Part shown: positions 1 to 9,600 of the stretch, piece by piece | Layout: each line of letters opens with the position of its first letter | How positions within the stretch are numbered: position 1 is the first letter of the stretch | NCBI RefSeq assembly: GCF_000719975.1 | Contig: NZ_JOIJ01000008.1 | Location: 1-64,000, forward strand | Direction: 5' to 3' | Source of the DNA: Prauserella rugosa | Lineage (GTDB): Bacteria; Actinomycetota; Actinomycetes; Mycobacteriales; Pseudonocardiaceae | DNA length: 64,000 nucleotides | Program-made: the position numbers and the translations under genes | Notes under the pieces: generated by a model | What the model saw: only the letters and a program-made list of their open reading frames with translations | Database searches by the model: none | What the model was told of the DNA's origin: nothing

Positions 1-918
1 CGTGCCCGGCAACTGGCCCTGCCCGGTCGCCCGACCCGGCATCGGCGCCGGCGCCACACCCGGCGGAGTGCCCCCGCCACCGCCGGGCAGGCTGCTGACG
101 TTGCCCGGACCGCCACTGCCGGGCACCGACGGGCCACCACTGGGCCCACCCGAATACCCCGCAGCACTGGTCGAATCCGACGGACCACCCGGAATATCGA
201 TCACCCCGGAGCCCTTGAACCCGGATCCGTCGCCGCCGCCGGCACCGCCGAACTCCGGGGGAGGGGCGAAGGCAGGCTGTTTCGAGGCGGATTCGTAGAG
301 GTTCTTGTCGTAGGTGCTCATCACCTGCGCGGCTTCTTGGTGGGCCGCGTCGGCCTTCTCCCGGGTTTCCATGGCCTGGTTGAACGCGCCGATCGGGTTG
401 AGCGGGTTCTCCTTGACCGCCGACCCGAAGTCCTTCATCAACCCGTTGGTCTCGACCGGCTCGGGCATCGAGTTCTTCGCCGTCTCAGCCGCGTTCGACT
501 GCGCGTAGATGGCTTCGGACGCCAGCTGTGACCGCTGCGAGTTGGTGCTGGACCACTGGCCGAGCTGCTGCACATAGCCACGGGCGGCCTCGGCCGAGTC
601 GCCCTCCCAGTGGTGCTGAGACTGTTGGACGGCCTCGTTGAACTTGCCGTCGAACTCACCGAACAGCGTGACAAGCTCCGCCCACGCGTCCGAGAGCTGC
701 GTGGTCTGGCCGGAGTCGAGGTCTTGGTGGACGTAGTTGTACATCGCCTGGTGGTCCTGGCCGGGGTAGTTCTGGTCCGAACCCTGCAGACCCTCCAGGA
801 ACTCCGCGTCCTGCGAAAGCTTCTCGATCTGCTTCTCGTTCATACCCTGCGCGCGCATCTGCGCCTGCGCAGCGGCGAGGGGCGTGCCGATGATGGGGAC
901 GTTGCCGTACTCACCCAT
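1..918 (-). CDS. WXG100/PPE-like ESX-type secretion substrate, 3' end outside the window
   Basis: The frame is open from the ATG at 918 down to base 1, giving 306 codons with no stop, so the C-terminus is missing. The N-terminal half is helical and carries a WEG motif at residues 104-106, inside HHWEGDSAEAA, which is the W-x-G hairpin of WXG100/PPE proteins exported by type VII systems. From about residue 235 it becomes rich in Gly, Pro and Ser, a typical flexible tail. The start is uncertain: the same frame stays open upstream to about 1184 and reads protein-like (for example QPRPGNGGYGN), but has no ATG, GTG or TTG before 918, and no good Shine-Dalgarno precedes 918. Family assignment rests on the WxG motif and composition. 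No ESX machinery gene is in view. Confidence 0.7.
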   Translation of the reverse strand, partial: MGEYGNVPIIGTPLAAAQAQMRAQGMNEKQIEKLSQDAEFLEGLQGSDQNYPGQDHQAMYNYVHQDLDSGQTTQLSDAWAELVTLFGEFDGKFNEAVQQSQHHWEGDSAEAARGYVQQLGQWSSTNSQRSQLASEAIYAQSNAAETAKNSMPEPVETNGLMKDFGSAVKENPLNPIGAFNQAMETREKADAAHQEAAQVMSTYDKNLYESASKQPAFAPPPEFGGAGGGDGSGFKGSGVIDIPGGPSDSTSAAGYSGGPSGGPSVPGSGGPGNVSSLPGGGGGTPPGVAPAPMPGRATGQGQLPGT

Positions 919-1215
919 CTGCTCGGCATAGATCTGGTTGTAGCGCTCCGACGCGGAGGTGTAGCCGTCTGCTCCGCCCGGACTGCCCTGTCCGCCGGCG
1001 TTGCTGTGCGCTGGAGCGTTGCCGTAACCACCGTTGCCAGGCCGTGGCTGTGGGTAGGTCGATATGGCGAGAGCGGTCGCGTACCTGGGCGCGCTCGCCG
1101 ACCTGCAGGGTTCTCCGCCAATGCCGAGGCCGAGATTCCGCTCGGCCTTCCTTTGTGGTGTGAGTCGTGGTGCGAACCGGCGTCAAACCAGGCGGCCACC
1201 CGGGTGGCGCGGTGC
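919..1215. other. Region between the WXG-like gene and the ROK repressor
   Basis: No separate gene is convincing here. On the minus strand this stretch continues the open frame of the WXG-like gene back to a TGA at about 1185, so part of it may encode a longer N-terminus with a non-standard start. No clear promoter or hairpin was found. Confidence 0.4.
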
Positions 1216-2391
1216 TCACTGCGTGAGGAGGGACTCCACCTGACCGGCTGCGAGGGCATGGTCGATCACCATGAATGCCGCACCGGACACGCCGGCCTCG
1301 TCGCCGGATCGCAGCGGCACGATGCGCAGGTTCTGCGTCGCCAGCGGCAGGGAACGTTGATAGACGGCTTCCCGCACTCCGGCGATCAGGTGTTCACCCG
1401 CCAGTGAGAGCGCGCCCCCGACCGCGAGCACGGACGGGTTGAACAGGCTGACCGCCGTCGCGAGGACCTCCCCGATGTCGCGGCCCGCTTGCCGGATGTG
1501 CTGCAACGCGGTCACCGAGCCGTTGCGGGCGAGAGTGACGACGTCGGCGCTGTTCGTCGCGGGGACACCCGCCTCGGTCAGCTTCGCCGCTATCGCCGCT
1601 CCGCTGGCGACGGCCTCCAGGCACCCGACATTGCCGCAGTGGCAGAGAATGTCCGTGTCGTGCGGTACCCGGACGTGCCCCATGTCGCCTGCCGCGCCCT
1701 GCGACCCACGGTGCAGCCGGCCGTAGCTGATCAGGCCACTGCCGATGCCGGTGGCGACCTTCACCAGGATCATGTGCTCGTATTTGGTCCAGTGGGCGCG
1801 GTACTCACCGAGCGCCATGATGTTGACGTCGTTGTCCACGAGCGTCGCCGCGCCGAGTTCACCGCGCACGAACGCGGGGACGTCGAACCCGTCCCAGCCG
1901 GGCATTATCGGCGGATTCGTCGGCTTGCCCGACAGGTGCTCGACGGGTCCGGGCAGTCCGATGCCCACGCCGAGCAAATCGGTTTCGTCCCGTTCGGCCT
2001 GCGTGAGCAGCGCGCGGCCGCGGTCGCACACTTCCCGCAGCACGACCTCGGGGCCGTCGGCGATGTTGAGTACCTTGTCCTCCTCCACCAGCACGTCGCC
2101 CGCGAGGTCGGTGACTGCGAGCTTGGCGTGTGTCGCGCCGATGTCGGCGGCGAGCACCACCCTGGCCGCCGGGTTGAAGGCGACCGTCGTCGGAGGACGG
2201 CCGCCGGTGGAGTTGGCCTTGTCGCTGAACTTCAGCAGACCTGAGCTGAGCAGGGTGTCGATGCGCTCGGCCACGGTGGAGCGTGCCAGGCCGGTCTCGG
2301 CGGCCAGCTCGGCGCGGGTGCGTGGCCGCCCGTCGCGCAGGAACTGGAACAGCGTTGCCGTGCCTGTCGGTGCCAGCTCATGCCGAGTCAT
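1216..2391 (-). CDS. ROK-family transcriptional repressor with N-terminal winged HTH
   Basis: 391 aa. Residues about 10-60 form a winged helix-turn-helix (LARSTVAERI recognition region). The rest is a ROK sugar-kinase fold with the phosphate-binding DIGATHAK at 83-90, VDND at 185-188, GIGSGL at 215-220, and the ROK zinc motif CxCGxxGCLE at 250-259. Such proteins usually repress adjacent sugar genes and are released by a sugar or sugar phosphate. The ATG at 2391 is chosen because AAGGAAGG lies just upstream; an upstream in-frame start at 2460 would add 23 residues without a better RBS. The gene is divergent from the sugar ABC operon at 2541, which is its likely target (inference). Confidence 0.9.
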   Translation of the reverse strand: MTRHELAPTGTATLFQFLRDGRPRTRAELAAETGLARSTVAERIDTLLSSGLLKFSDKANSTGGRPPTTVAFNPAARVVLAADIGATHAKLAVTDLAGDVLVEEDKVLNIADGPEVVLREVCDRGRALLTQAERDETDLLGVGIGLPGPVEHLSGKPTNPPIMPGWDGFDVPAFVRGELGAATLVDNDVNIMALGEYRAHWTKYEHMILVKVATGIGSGLISYGRLHRGSQGAAGDMGHVRVPHDTDILCHCGNVGCLEAVASGAAIAAKLTEAGVPATNSADVVTLARNGSVTALQHIRQAGRDIGEVLATAVSLFNPSVLAVGGALSLAGEHLIAGVREAVYQRSLPLATQNLRIVPLRSGDEAGVSGAAFMVIDHALAAGQVESLLTQ

Positions 2392-2448
2392 GTGGCTGCC
2401 TTCCTTCCCCTCATCAGCAGAATTCGCTGGTTCGACACTAGAACACCC

Positions 2449-2532
2449 CGGACTTCGCACGTCTCAGACGCGGCCATTTGGATGTAAATCAGCGGACTTC
2501 TGATGACGAACAGGCAAAAGTGAGCCTATAGT
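2449..2532 (+). promoter_or_regulatory. Divergent control region: TATAGT -10 box and CGGACTTC direct repeat
   Basis: TATAGT at 2527-2532 lies 8 nt before the ATG of the ABC operon, suggesting a leaderless transcript. No good -35 is seen. On the other strand TAGTGT (2440-2435) could be the -10 of the ROK gene. CGGACTTC occurs twice, at 2449-2456 and 2493-2500, and could be part of a ROK binding site. No strong palindrome was seen, so operator assignment is tentative. Confidence 0.4.
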
Positions 2533-2540
2533 CCGCCGTC

Positions 2541-4079
2541 ATGAGCTCAAAGGAGAGCGAGATCACAGACGATGCGGGGCGGGAGCCCCTGCTGCGCATG
2601 AGCGGCATCGTCAAGCACTTCCCCGGCGTGAAGGCGCTGGACGGCATCGACCTCGAGGTGCGGGCGGGCGACGTCCATTGCCTGCTGGGGCAGAACGGCG
2701 CAGGCAAGTCCACGTTGATCAAGGTGCTCGCCGGGGCGCACCAGCCGGACGGTGGCACGATCCGCTGGCACGGCGAGGACATCCGCATCGCTGGCCCGCA
2801 GGACGCGATCGACCACGGGATCGCCACGATCTACCAGGAACTCGACCTGGTCGACGGACTGACCGTGGCGGAGAACATCTACCTCGGGCACGAGCGCGCG
2901 CGATGGGGAGTCGTCGCGCGCACCGACGCGAACCGGTCGGCCGCCGAGCTGCTGCGTCGTCTCGGCCATCCCGAGGTGGGTCCCGACGTCGAGGTGGGGC
3001 GCCTGCCGGCCGCGGGAAAGCAGATCGTGAGCATGGCCCGCGCACTGTCGCACGAGGCCGAGCTGATCGTGATGGATGAGCCGTCCGCCGTGCTGGACCA
3101 GGAAGAGGTCGCGCGGCTGTTCAGCGTGATCCGCGAGCTGGCGGCGCAGGGCGTGGCGATCGTCTACATCTCCCACCGTCTGGAAGAGATTCGCGAGATC
3201 GGCGACCGGGTCACCGTCCTCAAGGACGGGCGCACCGCCGCCACCGGACTCGCCGCGGCCGAGACGCCGACGGCGGAGATCATCCGGCTGATGACCGGGA
3301 GGTCGATCGAGTACGCCTTCCCGGAGCGGCCGGAGCGGCAGCTGGGCGACACCGTGCTCGAGGTGTCGGGGCTGAGCAGGCCGGGGGAGTTCCGCGACGT
3401 GTCGTTCACCGTGGCCGCCGGGGAGGTCGTCGGCCTCGCGGGACTGGTTGGCTCCGGCCGCTCGGAGATCCTCGAGACGATCTACGGCGCGCGCAAGGCC
3501 CAGGCCGGGACGGTGTCGGTCGCGGGGCGCAGGTTGCGCCCGGGGCGGGTGGGTGCCGCGGTGGCCGCGGGTGTCGGTCTGTGCCCCGAGGAACGCAAGA
3601 GTCAGGCACTCGTGCTGCACGAGTCGGTGGCGCGCAACATCTCGCTCGCCAGCCTGGGCCGATTCGCCCGCGGCGGCTTCGTCAATCGCCGGGACGAGCG
3701 GCGCGCGGCCGACGACCAGGTTCGCGCACTCGACGTGCGGCCCGCCGACGTGGCGCGGCACGTGGGCACGCTCTCCGGCGGCAACCAGCAGAAGGTCGTG
3801 CTGGCCCGCTGGCTGTTGCGCGAGTGCCGGGTGCTGGCGCTGGACGAACCGACGCGCGGCGTCGACGTCGGCGCGCGGACCGAGATCTACGCGCTGATCC
3901 GGGATCTGGCGGCCCGCGGTATCGCGGTTGTTGTTGTCTCCAGCGAGATCGAGGAGGTGATCGGACTGTCCGACCGGGTCCTGGTGATCTCCGACGGCGT
4001 CCTCCTCCACGACGGTCCCGCCGATGAGATCGACGAGCACCGCGTGCTCGACATGGTGATGGAAGGAGACGCGGCATGA
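2541..4079 (+). CDS. Sugar ABC transporter ATP-binding protein, RbsA-like with two ABC domains
   Basis: 512 aa, the normal length for fused double ATPases of ribose/xylose/inositol-type importers. The first domain has Walker A GQNGAGKST at 50-58 and the family's degenerate signature LPAAGKQ. The second has a degenerate P-loop (GLVGSGRSE) and a canonical signature LSGGNQQK, so only one site is probably fully active, as in RbsA/MglA. It energises uptake through the permease encoded next, whose ATG overlaps this stop by four bases. It is cytoplasmic, on the inner face of the membrane. The exact sugar cannot be read from the sequence. Confidence 0.92.
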   Translation: MSSKESEITDDAGREPLLRMSGIVKHFPGVKALDGIDLEVRAGDVHCLLGQNGAGKSTLIKVLAGAHQPDGGTIRWHGEDIRIAGPQDAIDHGIATIYQELDLVDGLTVAENIYLGHERARWGVVARTDANRSAAELLRRLGHPEVGPDVEVGRLPAAGKQIVSMARALSHEAELIVMDEPSAVLDQEEVARLFSVIRELAAQGVAIVYISHRLEEIREIGDRVTVLKDGRTAATGLAAAETPTAEIIRLMTGRSIEYAFPERPERQLGDTVLEVSGLSRPGEFRDVSFTVAAGEVVGLAGLVGSGRSEILETIYGARKAQAGTVSVAGRRLRPGRVGAAVAAGVGLCPEERKSQALVLHESVARNISLASLGRFARGGFVNRRDERRAADDQVRALDVRPADVARHVGTLSGGNQQKVVLARWLLRECRVLALDEPTRGVDVGARTEIYALIRDLAARGIAVVVVSSEIEEVIGLSDRVLVISDGVLLHDGPADEIDEHRVLDMVMEGDAA

Positions 4080-5116
4080 CGACCGCATCCGACGAGCGAA
4101 CCGGCGCCGGCGCGCCCGGCGGCGACACCGAAGGGCCGTTGAGCCGCGTCACCGCGATCTTCTCCGGTCCTTCCGGTCGCAACCTCGGCCTGGTGATCGC
4201 GCTGCTGCTGCTGTGCCTCGTCGGTGTGATCACCGCGGGAGACCGCTTCGTCAGCTTCGACAACGTGATGACGATCCTGCGGCTGGCGTCGGTGATCGGC
4301 GTCGTGAGCGTCGGCATGACGTTCGTGATCACCGGCGGCGGTATCGACCTGTCGGTCGGTGCGATCGTGGCGCTGTCGTCGGTGTGGGCGTCGACCATCG
4401 CCACGCAGACGCTCGCGATGGACACCCACTGGATCGTCATGGTTACCACGGCGTTGCTGGTCGGCGCGGGCTGTGGCCTCGTGAACGGGATACTCATCGC
4501 CTACGGCCGGATGGCGGCGTTCATCGTGACGCTGGCGATGATGGCCGGGGCACGTGGCCTCGCGGAGATCATCGCGCAGAAGCGTACGCAGGTCGTCACG
4601 GTCAGCGAATTCACCGACGTGATCGGCGGCCGGGTGCTCGGTATCCCGGTGCTCGTGGTCATCTTCGCGGTGGTCGCCGTCGCGGGCTGGATTCTGCTCA
4701 ACCGCACCACGTTCGGCCGCCGGACGCTCGCCGTCGGCGGCAACCCGGAGGCCGCGAGGCTGGCGGGCATCAACGTCAAGCGGCACACCACGCTGCTGTA
4801 CGTCCTCGTCGGTGTCGCATGTGGACTCGCGGCGGTGATGCTGCTGGCGCGCACCACGGCGGGCACGTCGACGCACGGCACGCTCATGGAGCTCGACGCC
4901 ATCGCGGCCGTGGTCATCGGCGGCACGCTGCTCTCGGGCGGTCGCGGCACGATCGTCGGCACCGTCTTCGGCGTGCTGATCTTCACCACGCTCACCAATG
5001 TCTTCACGCTCAACAACCTCGACACGTCCACCCAGGCCGTGGCGAAAGGCGCGATCATCGTCGTCGCGGTGCTGCTGCAACAACGAGTCGCGGCCCGCAA
5101 CGGCTCCCCGCCGTGA
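4076..5116 (+). CDS. Sugar ABC transporter permease, RbsC-like
   Basis: 346 aa with about ten hydrophobic segments after a 35-residue cytoplasmic N-terminus. The segment GMTFVITGGGIDLSVG is the hallmark of BPD_transp_2 (RbsC/XylH/MglC) permeases. It forms the membrane pore for the sugar importer with the double ATPase upstream and the lipoprotein downstream. Translation is coupled to the ATPase through an ATGA overlap. Confidence 0.92.
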   Translation: MTTASDERTGAGAPGGDTEGPLSRVTAIFSGPSGRNLGLVIALLLLCLVGVITAGDRFVSFDNVMTILRLASVIGVVSVGMTFVITGGGIDLSVGAIVALSSVWASTIATQTLAMDTHWIVMVTTALLVGAGCGLVNGILIAYGRMAAFIVTLAMMAGARGLAEIIAQKRTQVVTVSEFTDVIGGRVLGIPVLVVIFAVVAVAGWILLNRTTFGRRTLAVGGNPEAARLAGINVKRHTTLLYVLVGVACGLAAVMLLARTTAGTSTHGTLMELDAIAAVVIGGTLLSGGRGTIVGTVFGVLIFTTLTNVFTLNNLDTSTQAVAKGAIIVVAVLLQQRVAARNGSPP

Positions 5117-5172
5117 ACCGCGCGACTCCCCACGCGAAACCCATCGGAACACTCACCTCCGAGGAGAGAACC

Positions 5173-6216
5173 ATGCGGCACCGCAGCAGCAGACTCCTTC
5201 GTGCCACCGGCGCCATGGCAGCCCTCGCCATGCTCGCCACCGCCTGTACCGGCAACGATCCGGCCTCGCAGGAGGCCAACACCGGCCCGAGGGCGGTCAG
5301 CGAGAACGACGACCCCGGCAAGGAAGTCGTCATCGGCTTCTCCGGTCCGGAGGCGGACCACGGCTGGCTGGCGGCGATCAACTCGACCGCCGTTGCCGAG
5401 GGCAAGAAGTACGAGGACGTCACGTTGCGGGTCGCGGAAGGCACCAACGACCCGAACATGCAGATCAGCCACATCGAGACGTTCATCAACGACGGTGTGG
5501 ACGCGATCGTGCTGCTGCCGACGGACGGCGCGGCGCTGACCCAGGTCGCCACCCAGGCGATGGAGGCGGGCATCCCGGTCGTCAACGTCGACCGTGAGTT
5601 CTCCAGCGAGTTCGCCGCCCGCACCACGATCCTCGGTGACAACTACGGCATGGGCGTCTCGGCGGGCAACTACGCCTGCAGCCTGGTCGAAGAGAACAAC
5701 CTCGGCGGCGACGCGGTGGTGGCCGAGATCGCGGGCACGGACTCCTTGCCGCTGACCCAGGACCGCTCCGACGGCTTCAAGGAGGCGTTGCAGCAGTGCG
5801 GTCAGAACGTCGACCACCGGGTGGCCGCGGACTTCACCGTGGAGTCCGGCGAGAAGGCGGCATCGAACCTGCTGCAGGCGGTGGCGGAGATCGACATCAT
5901 CTGGAACCACGACGACGACCAGGGCGTGGGCGTCAAGGCCGCGTTCGAGAGCGCGGACCGCGACGAGTTCGCCTTCCTCGGTGGTGCCGGCTCGAAGAAC
6001 GCGATGCGCTGGATCCAGGCGGGCGAGATGGAAGCCACCGTGCTCTACCCGCCGACGCAGGCCGCCGACGGTATCCGCCTCGCGCGGCTGCTCGCCCAGG
6101 ACAAGGGCATGTCCGACCTGGTGCAGCGCGAGGTGCCGCGCCGGATCGTGCTGGATGCGCCCGTCGTCACGCAGGAGAACGTCGAGCAGTACCTCTCACT
6201 CGGATTCGAGTCCTGA
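5173..6216 (+). CDS. Sugar ABC transporter substrate-binding lipoprotein
   Basis: 347 aa. The start ATG at 5173 has GAGGAGAG just upstream. The signal peptide ends in the lipobox LATAC, with Cys25 as lipid anchor. The mature part is a periplasmic-binding-protein type 1 (RbsB-like) fold: KEVVIGFSGPEADHGW, then NDGVDAIVLLPTD and GIPVVNVDREF. The order ATPase-permease-binding protein is typical of type-2 carbohydrate importers. Together with the downstream oxidoreductase and isomerase genes, a carbohydrate or cyclitol ligand is likely; which one is unknown. Confidence 0.92.
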   Translation: MRHRSSRLLRATGAMAALAMLATACTGNDPASQEANTGPRAVSENDDPGKEVVIGFSGPEADHGWLAAINSTAVAEGKKYEDVTLRVAEGTNDPNMQISHIETFINDGVDAIVLLPTDGAALTQVATQAMEAGIPVVNVDREFSSEFAARTTILGDNYGMGVSAGNYACSLVEENNLGGDAVVAEIAGTDSLPLTQDRSDGFKEALQQCGQNVDHRVAADFTVESGEKAASNLLQAVAEIDIIWNHDDDQGVGVKAAFESADRDEFAFLGGAGSKNAMRWIQAGEMEATVLYPPTQAADGIRLARLLAQDKGMSDLVQREVPRRIVLDAPVVTQENVEQYLSLGFES

Positions 6217-6251
6217 CACACCGCGCCGACGAACCACCCCTGGGAGGGCTG

Positions 6252-7445
6252 ATGACGCACGTGGACAGAGCGCCGATCGGGATCGGCATGATCGGCTATG
6301 CCTTCATGGGGATGGCACATTCCCAGGGATGGCGCAACGCCAAGAGTTTCTTCGACCCGAAGTTGGAACCACGGCTGGTTGCGCTCGGCGGGCGCGACCG
6401 CGCCAAGGCCGAGGAGATGGCCCGCCGGTTCGACTGGCAGAGCGTGGAAACCGACTGGCGCGCACTCATCGCCAGGGACGATGTCGGCCTCGTGGACATC
6501 TGCACCCCGGGTGACATGCACGCCGAGATCGCGATCGCCGCGCTCGCCGAGGGCAAGCACGTGCTCTGCGAGAAGCCGCTCGCCAACTCGGTCGACGAGG
6601 CCGAGGAGATGGTCAAGGCCGCCGAACAGGCCCGCGCCGACGGTGTCCGCGCGATGGTGGGATTTACCTATCGGCGAGTTCCCGCACTCGCGCTCGCACG
6701 ACGGCTCGTGCGCGACGGCCGGATCGGCACGCTGCGCCACGTCCGGGCGCAGTACCTGCAGGACTGGCTCACCGACCCGGCTGCTCCCTATTCGTGGCGG
6801 CTCGATGCCACCAGGGCGGGCTCCGGTGCGCTCGGGGACATCGGTGCCCACGTGATCGACCTGACCCAGTTCCTCACCGATGAACACATCACCGGGGTCA
6901 ATGCCGCGCTGGACACCTTCGTCCCCGAACGTCCGCTGCCCGGCGGTGACGGCACCGGCCAGGTGACCGTGGACGACGCGGCGGTGTTCCTCGGCCGGTT
7001 CAGCGGCGGCGCGATGGCCACCTTCGAGGCCACTCGCTACGCCACCGGCCGCAAGAACGCCATCCGCATCGAACTGAACGGGACCGAGGGCAGCCTCGCG
7101 TTCGACTTCGAGGACATGAACACCCTGTGGTTCTACGACGCCTCGGCGCCGGACGAGACCCAGGGCTTCACCCGGATCCTCGTCACCGAGCCGACGCACC
7201 CGTATCTCGGCGCGTGGTGGCCACCCGGGCACGTGCTCGGCTACGAACACGGCTTCTCGCACCAGGCCGCCGATCTGCTCACCTCCATCGCGGAGGGCAC
7301 CGACCCCGAGCCGTCGTTCGCCGACGGGCTGCGGGTGCAGCGGGTGGTCGCCGCGGTACAGGCCAGTGCGGAGGCCGGCAGCGCGTGGGTCGACGTCGCG
7401 GGAACGAACGCAGACACAGCAGGAACGACATGGGAGGTGGCGTGA
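6252..7445 (+). CDS. Gfo/Idh/MocA-family NAD(P)-dependent oxidoreductase
   Basis: 397 aa. The Rossmann motif [11 protein letters not shown] is at 10-20 and the catalytic EKP signature (CEKPLANS) at 107-109, followed by the C-terminal alpha/beta domain with GDIGAHVID. Family members oxidise sugar or inositol hydroxyls, often to keto-sugars. The RBS GGGAGG precedes the ATG at 6252. The stop shares one base with the start of the TIM-barrel isomerase downstream, so the two act in one pathway, probably oxidation then isomerisation or cleavage of the imported sugar (inference). Confidence 0.9.
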   Translation: MTHVDRAPIGIGMIGYAFMGMAHSQGWRNAKSFFDPKLEPRLVALGGRDRAKAEEMARRFDWQSVETDWRALIARDDVGLVDICTPGDMHAEIAIAALAEGKHVLCEKPLANSVDEAEEMVKAAEQARADGVRAMVGFTYRRVPALALARRLVRDGRIGTLRHVRAQYLQDWLTDPAAPYSWRLDATRAGSGALGDIGAHVIDLTQFLTDEHITGVNAALDTFVPERPLPGGDGTGQVTVDDAAVFLGRFSGGAMATFEATRYATGRKNAIRIELNGTEGSLAFDFEDMNTLWFYDASAPDETQGFTRILVTEPTHPYLGAWWPPGHVLGYEHGFSHQAADLLTSIAEGTDPEPSFADGLRVQRVVAAVQASAEAGSAWVDVAGTNADTAGTTWEVA

Positions 7446-8446
7446 TGGCACGACCGGTCACCCTGTTCACCGGGCAGTGGGCGGACCTGCCGTTCGAGGA
7501 GGTCGCGAAGCTCGCGTCGGAGTGGGGCTACGACGGGCTGGAGATCGCCTGCTGGGGCGATCATCTCGACGTCTGGCGCGCGGTGGAGGACGAGTCGTAT
7601 CTCCGGTCCAGATTGGACATACTGGACAGGCACGGGCTCGGCGTGTGGGCGATCTCCAACCATCTCAAGGGGCAGGCGGTGTGCGACGATCCGATCGACG
7701 CGCGCCACCAGGCGATCCTGTCCGAGCGGGTATGGGGTGACGGCGAGCCGGAGGGCATTCGGCAACGCGCGGCCGAGGAGATGAAACACACCGCGCGGGT
7801 CGCGGCCCGGCTCGGCGTGAACACCGTCGTCGGCTTCACGGGTTCGGCGAACTGGAAGTACGTGGCGATGTTCCCGCCGGTGCCCGCCGACCTGATCGAG
7901 GCCGGATACCAGGACTTCGCCGACCGCTGGAACCCCATCATGGACGTCTTCGAGGACGAGGGCGTGCGGTTCGCGCTCGAGGTGCACCCGTCGGAGATCG
8001 CCTACGACTACTGGTCCACCGTGGCCACGCTCGACGCGATCGGGCGCCGGGAGTCGTTCGGTCTGAACTGGGACCCGAGCCACATGGTGTGGCAGGACAT
8101 CGATCCCGCCGGGTTCCTCGTCGACTTCGCCGACCGGATCTTCCACGTCGACTGCAAGGACACCAAACGTAACACCGGAAACGGCCGCAACGGCAGGCTC
8201 GGTTCCCACCTGCCGTGGGGTGACCCGAGGCGCGGCTGGGACTTCGTGTCCACCGGACGTGGGGACGTGCCGTGGGAGGCGTGTTTCCGCGTGCTGAACT
8301 CCATCGGCTACGACGGTCCGATCTCGATCGAGTGGGAGGACGCGGGCATGGACCGGCTGCGGGGTGCTCCCGAGTCGCTGCGGTACGTGCGCGAGCAATT
8401 GTTCGACCCGCCGGAGGCTGCGTTCGACGCCGCATTCAGTTCCTGA
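7445..8446 (+). CDS. Sugar phosphate isomerase/epimerase, xylose-isomerase-like TIM barrel
   Basis: 333 aa. A TIM barrel of the AP-endonuclease-2/xylose-isomerase-like superfamily with the expected metal ligands: Glu in FALEVHPSE, Asp and His in NWDPSHMVW, His in FHVDCKD, and Glu in ISIEWED near the end. Such proteins epimerise or isomerise sugars or act on keto-sugars made by Gfo/Idh partners. The ATG at 7445 follows GGGAGGTGG and overlaps the preceding stop by one base. Cytoplasmic, no signal. Confidence 0.88.
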   Translation: MARPVTLFTGQWADLPFEEVAKLASEWGYDGLEIACWGDHLDVWRAVEDESYLRSRLDILDRHGLGVWAISNHLKGQAVCDDPIDARHQAILSERVWGDGEPEGIRQRAAEEMKHTARVAARLGVNTVVGFTGSANWKYVAMFPPVPADLIEAGYQDFADRWNPIMDVFEDEGVRFALEVHPSEIAYDYWSTVATLDAIGRRESFGLNWDPSHMVWQDIDPAGFLVDFADRIFHVDCKDTKRNTGNGRNGRLGSHLPWGDPRRGWDFVSTGRGDVPWEACFRVLNSIGYDGPISIEWEDAGMDRLRGAPESLRYVREQLFDPPEAAFDAAFSS

Positions 8447-8531
8447 ACCCGATACCCGCGTGCGCCTCGCCGCGCGTGCAACACACCCGATCCTGACGTC
8501 TCCAACGAAGAAGTACGGAATAGGAGGGTTC

Positions 8532-9491
8532 ATGTGTTACGGATTCGATGGTGAGCGGGCGGTTCGCCGCTCGCTCAGTGAGCGAGGCATCAGCAGACGA
8601 GGTGCGTTGCGGTCCGCATTGGGCGGTGCGGTCGGTGCCGGGCTTCTCGCCGCCGGGTTCGCGGCACCCGCGGCACAGGCCACCGTCCCGGGTAGCGGAC
8701 TTCGGCGGGTGCCGCCGGGGTTGATCAGCGTCCAGTTGTTCACGGCGCGCTCGGACCTGCAGGGTGAGCCGGGCTTCGACGCCACGTTGCGGATGCTGGC
8801 CGACACCGGCTACCCGAAGGTGGAGCAGGCGCTCGGCTACTTCGGCCGCACGGCGCAGGAACTGCGGGAGTTCTACGACGAGATCGGCATCTCGGCGACG
8901 TCCGGCCACGACGACATCAGCGACAGCGAGCAAGCCCTGCACACCAAGATCGACAACGCACGCACGCTCGGCCAGTCGTTCATGGTCGTGCCCTACCTGG
9001 ACTCGTCCGACAAGGCCGACTGGCAGCGGTGGGCTGAGCAGATGAACCACGAGGCCGAGGTGGCCCGGTCGGCCGGCCTGCGCTACGGCTACCACAACCA
9101 TGCGCACGAGTTCACCACCGATCTCGGCGGCGGGGTGACGCCGTGGCAGGTGCTGACGTCCGAACTGGACCCGGAGCTCGTGCATCTCGAGCTCGACATC
9201 TACTGGGCGGTCCGCGGCGGCATCGAGAGCGGTGACGGCGCGAGCGACCCCGAGGGCTTCACGATCGACGTGATCCGGTCCGCGCCGCAGCGCGTGCTGC
9301 AGTACCACGTCAAGGACCGGCACGCCCACGACGGCGACATGGCCGACCTGGGCACCGGCCACATCGACTTCGCCCGCATCTTCCGTGCGCACCGCGTGCG
9401 GGAATACATCGTCGAGAACGACACCCCGGACGTGACGGTCCGCCAGACCGTCGAGGTCGGCTACTCCTACCTGCGCACGCTGCGTTTCTGA
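8532..9491 (+). CDS. Tat-exported TIM-barrel sugar isomerase-like protein
   Basis: 319 aa. After an unusual N-terminus beginning MCYGFDG comes a twin-arginine motif (SRRGALRSAL, about residues 22-31), a hydrophobic stretch and AAPAAQA, so export through Tat in folded form is likely. The mature part is an AP-endonuclease-2-like TIM barrel with metal-type residues in YHNHAHEF, HLELDIYW and QYHVKDRH. Secreted members are often annotated as sugar phosphate isomerases, but an extracellular phosphosugar substrate is doubtful; a hydrolase or keto-sugar role is possible. RBS TAGGAGGG precedes the ATG. Confidence 0.85.
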   Translation: MCYGFDGERAVRRSLSERGISRRGALRSALGGAVGAGLLAAGFAAPAAQATVPGSGLRRVPPGLISVQLFTARSDLQGEPGFDATLRMLADTGYPKVEQALGYFGRTAQELREFYDEIGISATSGHDDISDSEQALHTKIDNARTLGQSFMVVPYLDSSDKADWQRWAEQMNHEAEVARSAGLRYGYHNHAHEFTTDLGGGVTPWQVLTSELDPELVHLELDIYWAVRGGIESGDGASDPEGFTIDVIRSAPQRVLQYHVKDRHAHDGDMADLGTGHIDFARIFRAHRVREYIVENDTPDVTVRQTVEVGYSYLRTLRF

Positions 9492-9600
9492 GCCCCCTTT
9501 CCGCCGATCGGCCGGTCGTCACCCGGCGCCGGCCCCATCCAGTGGCGTGCGGTCACGTCAGCCGCGCGTGTGGTCTCCACCTATCCGAGGAGAGTTCGTG

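Noticed and set aside
2..298. Plus-strand Pro-rich ORF of 98 codons
   Set aside because: Shadow of the Gly/Pro-rich tail of the WXG/PPE-like gene on the other strand.
4213..5172. Extension joining the permease region to the binding protein in one frame
   Set aside because: Out-of-frame reading of the permease; the lipoprotein start at 5173 has its own RBS and signal peptide.
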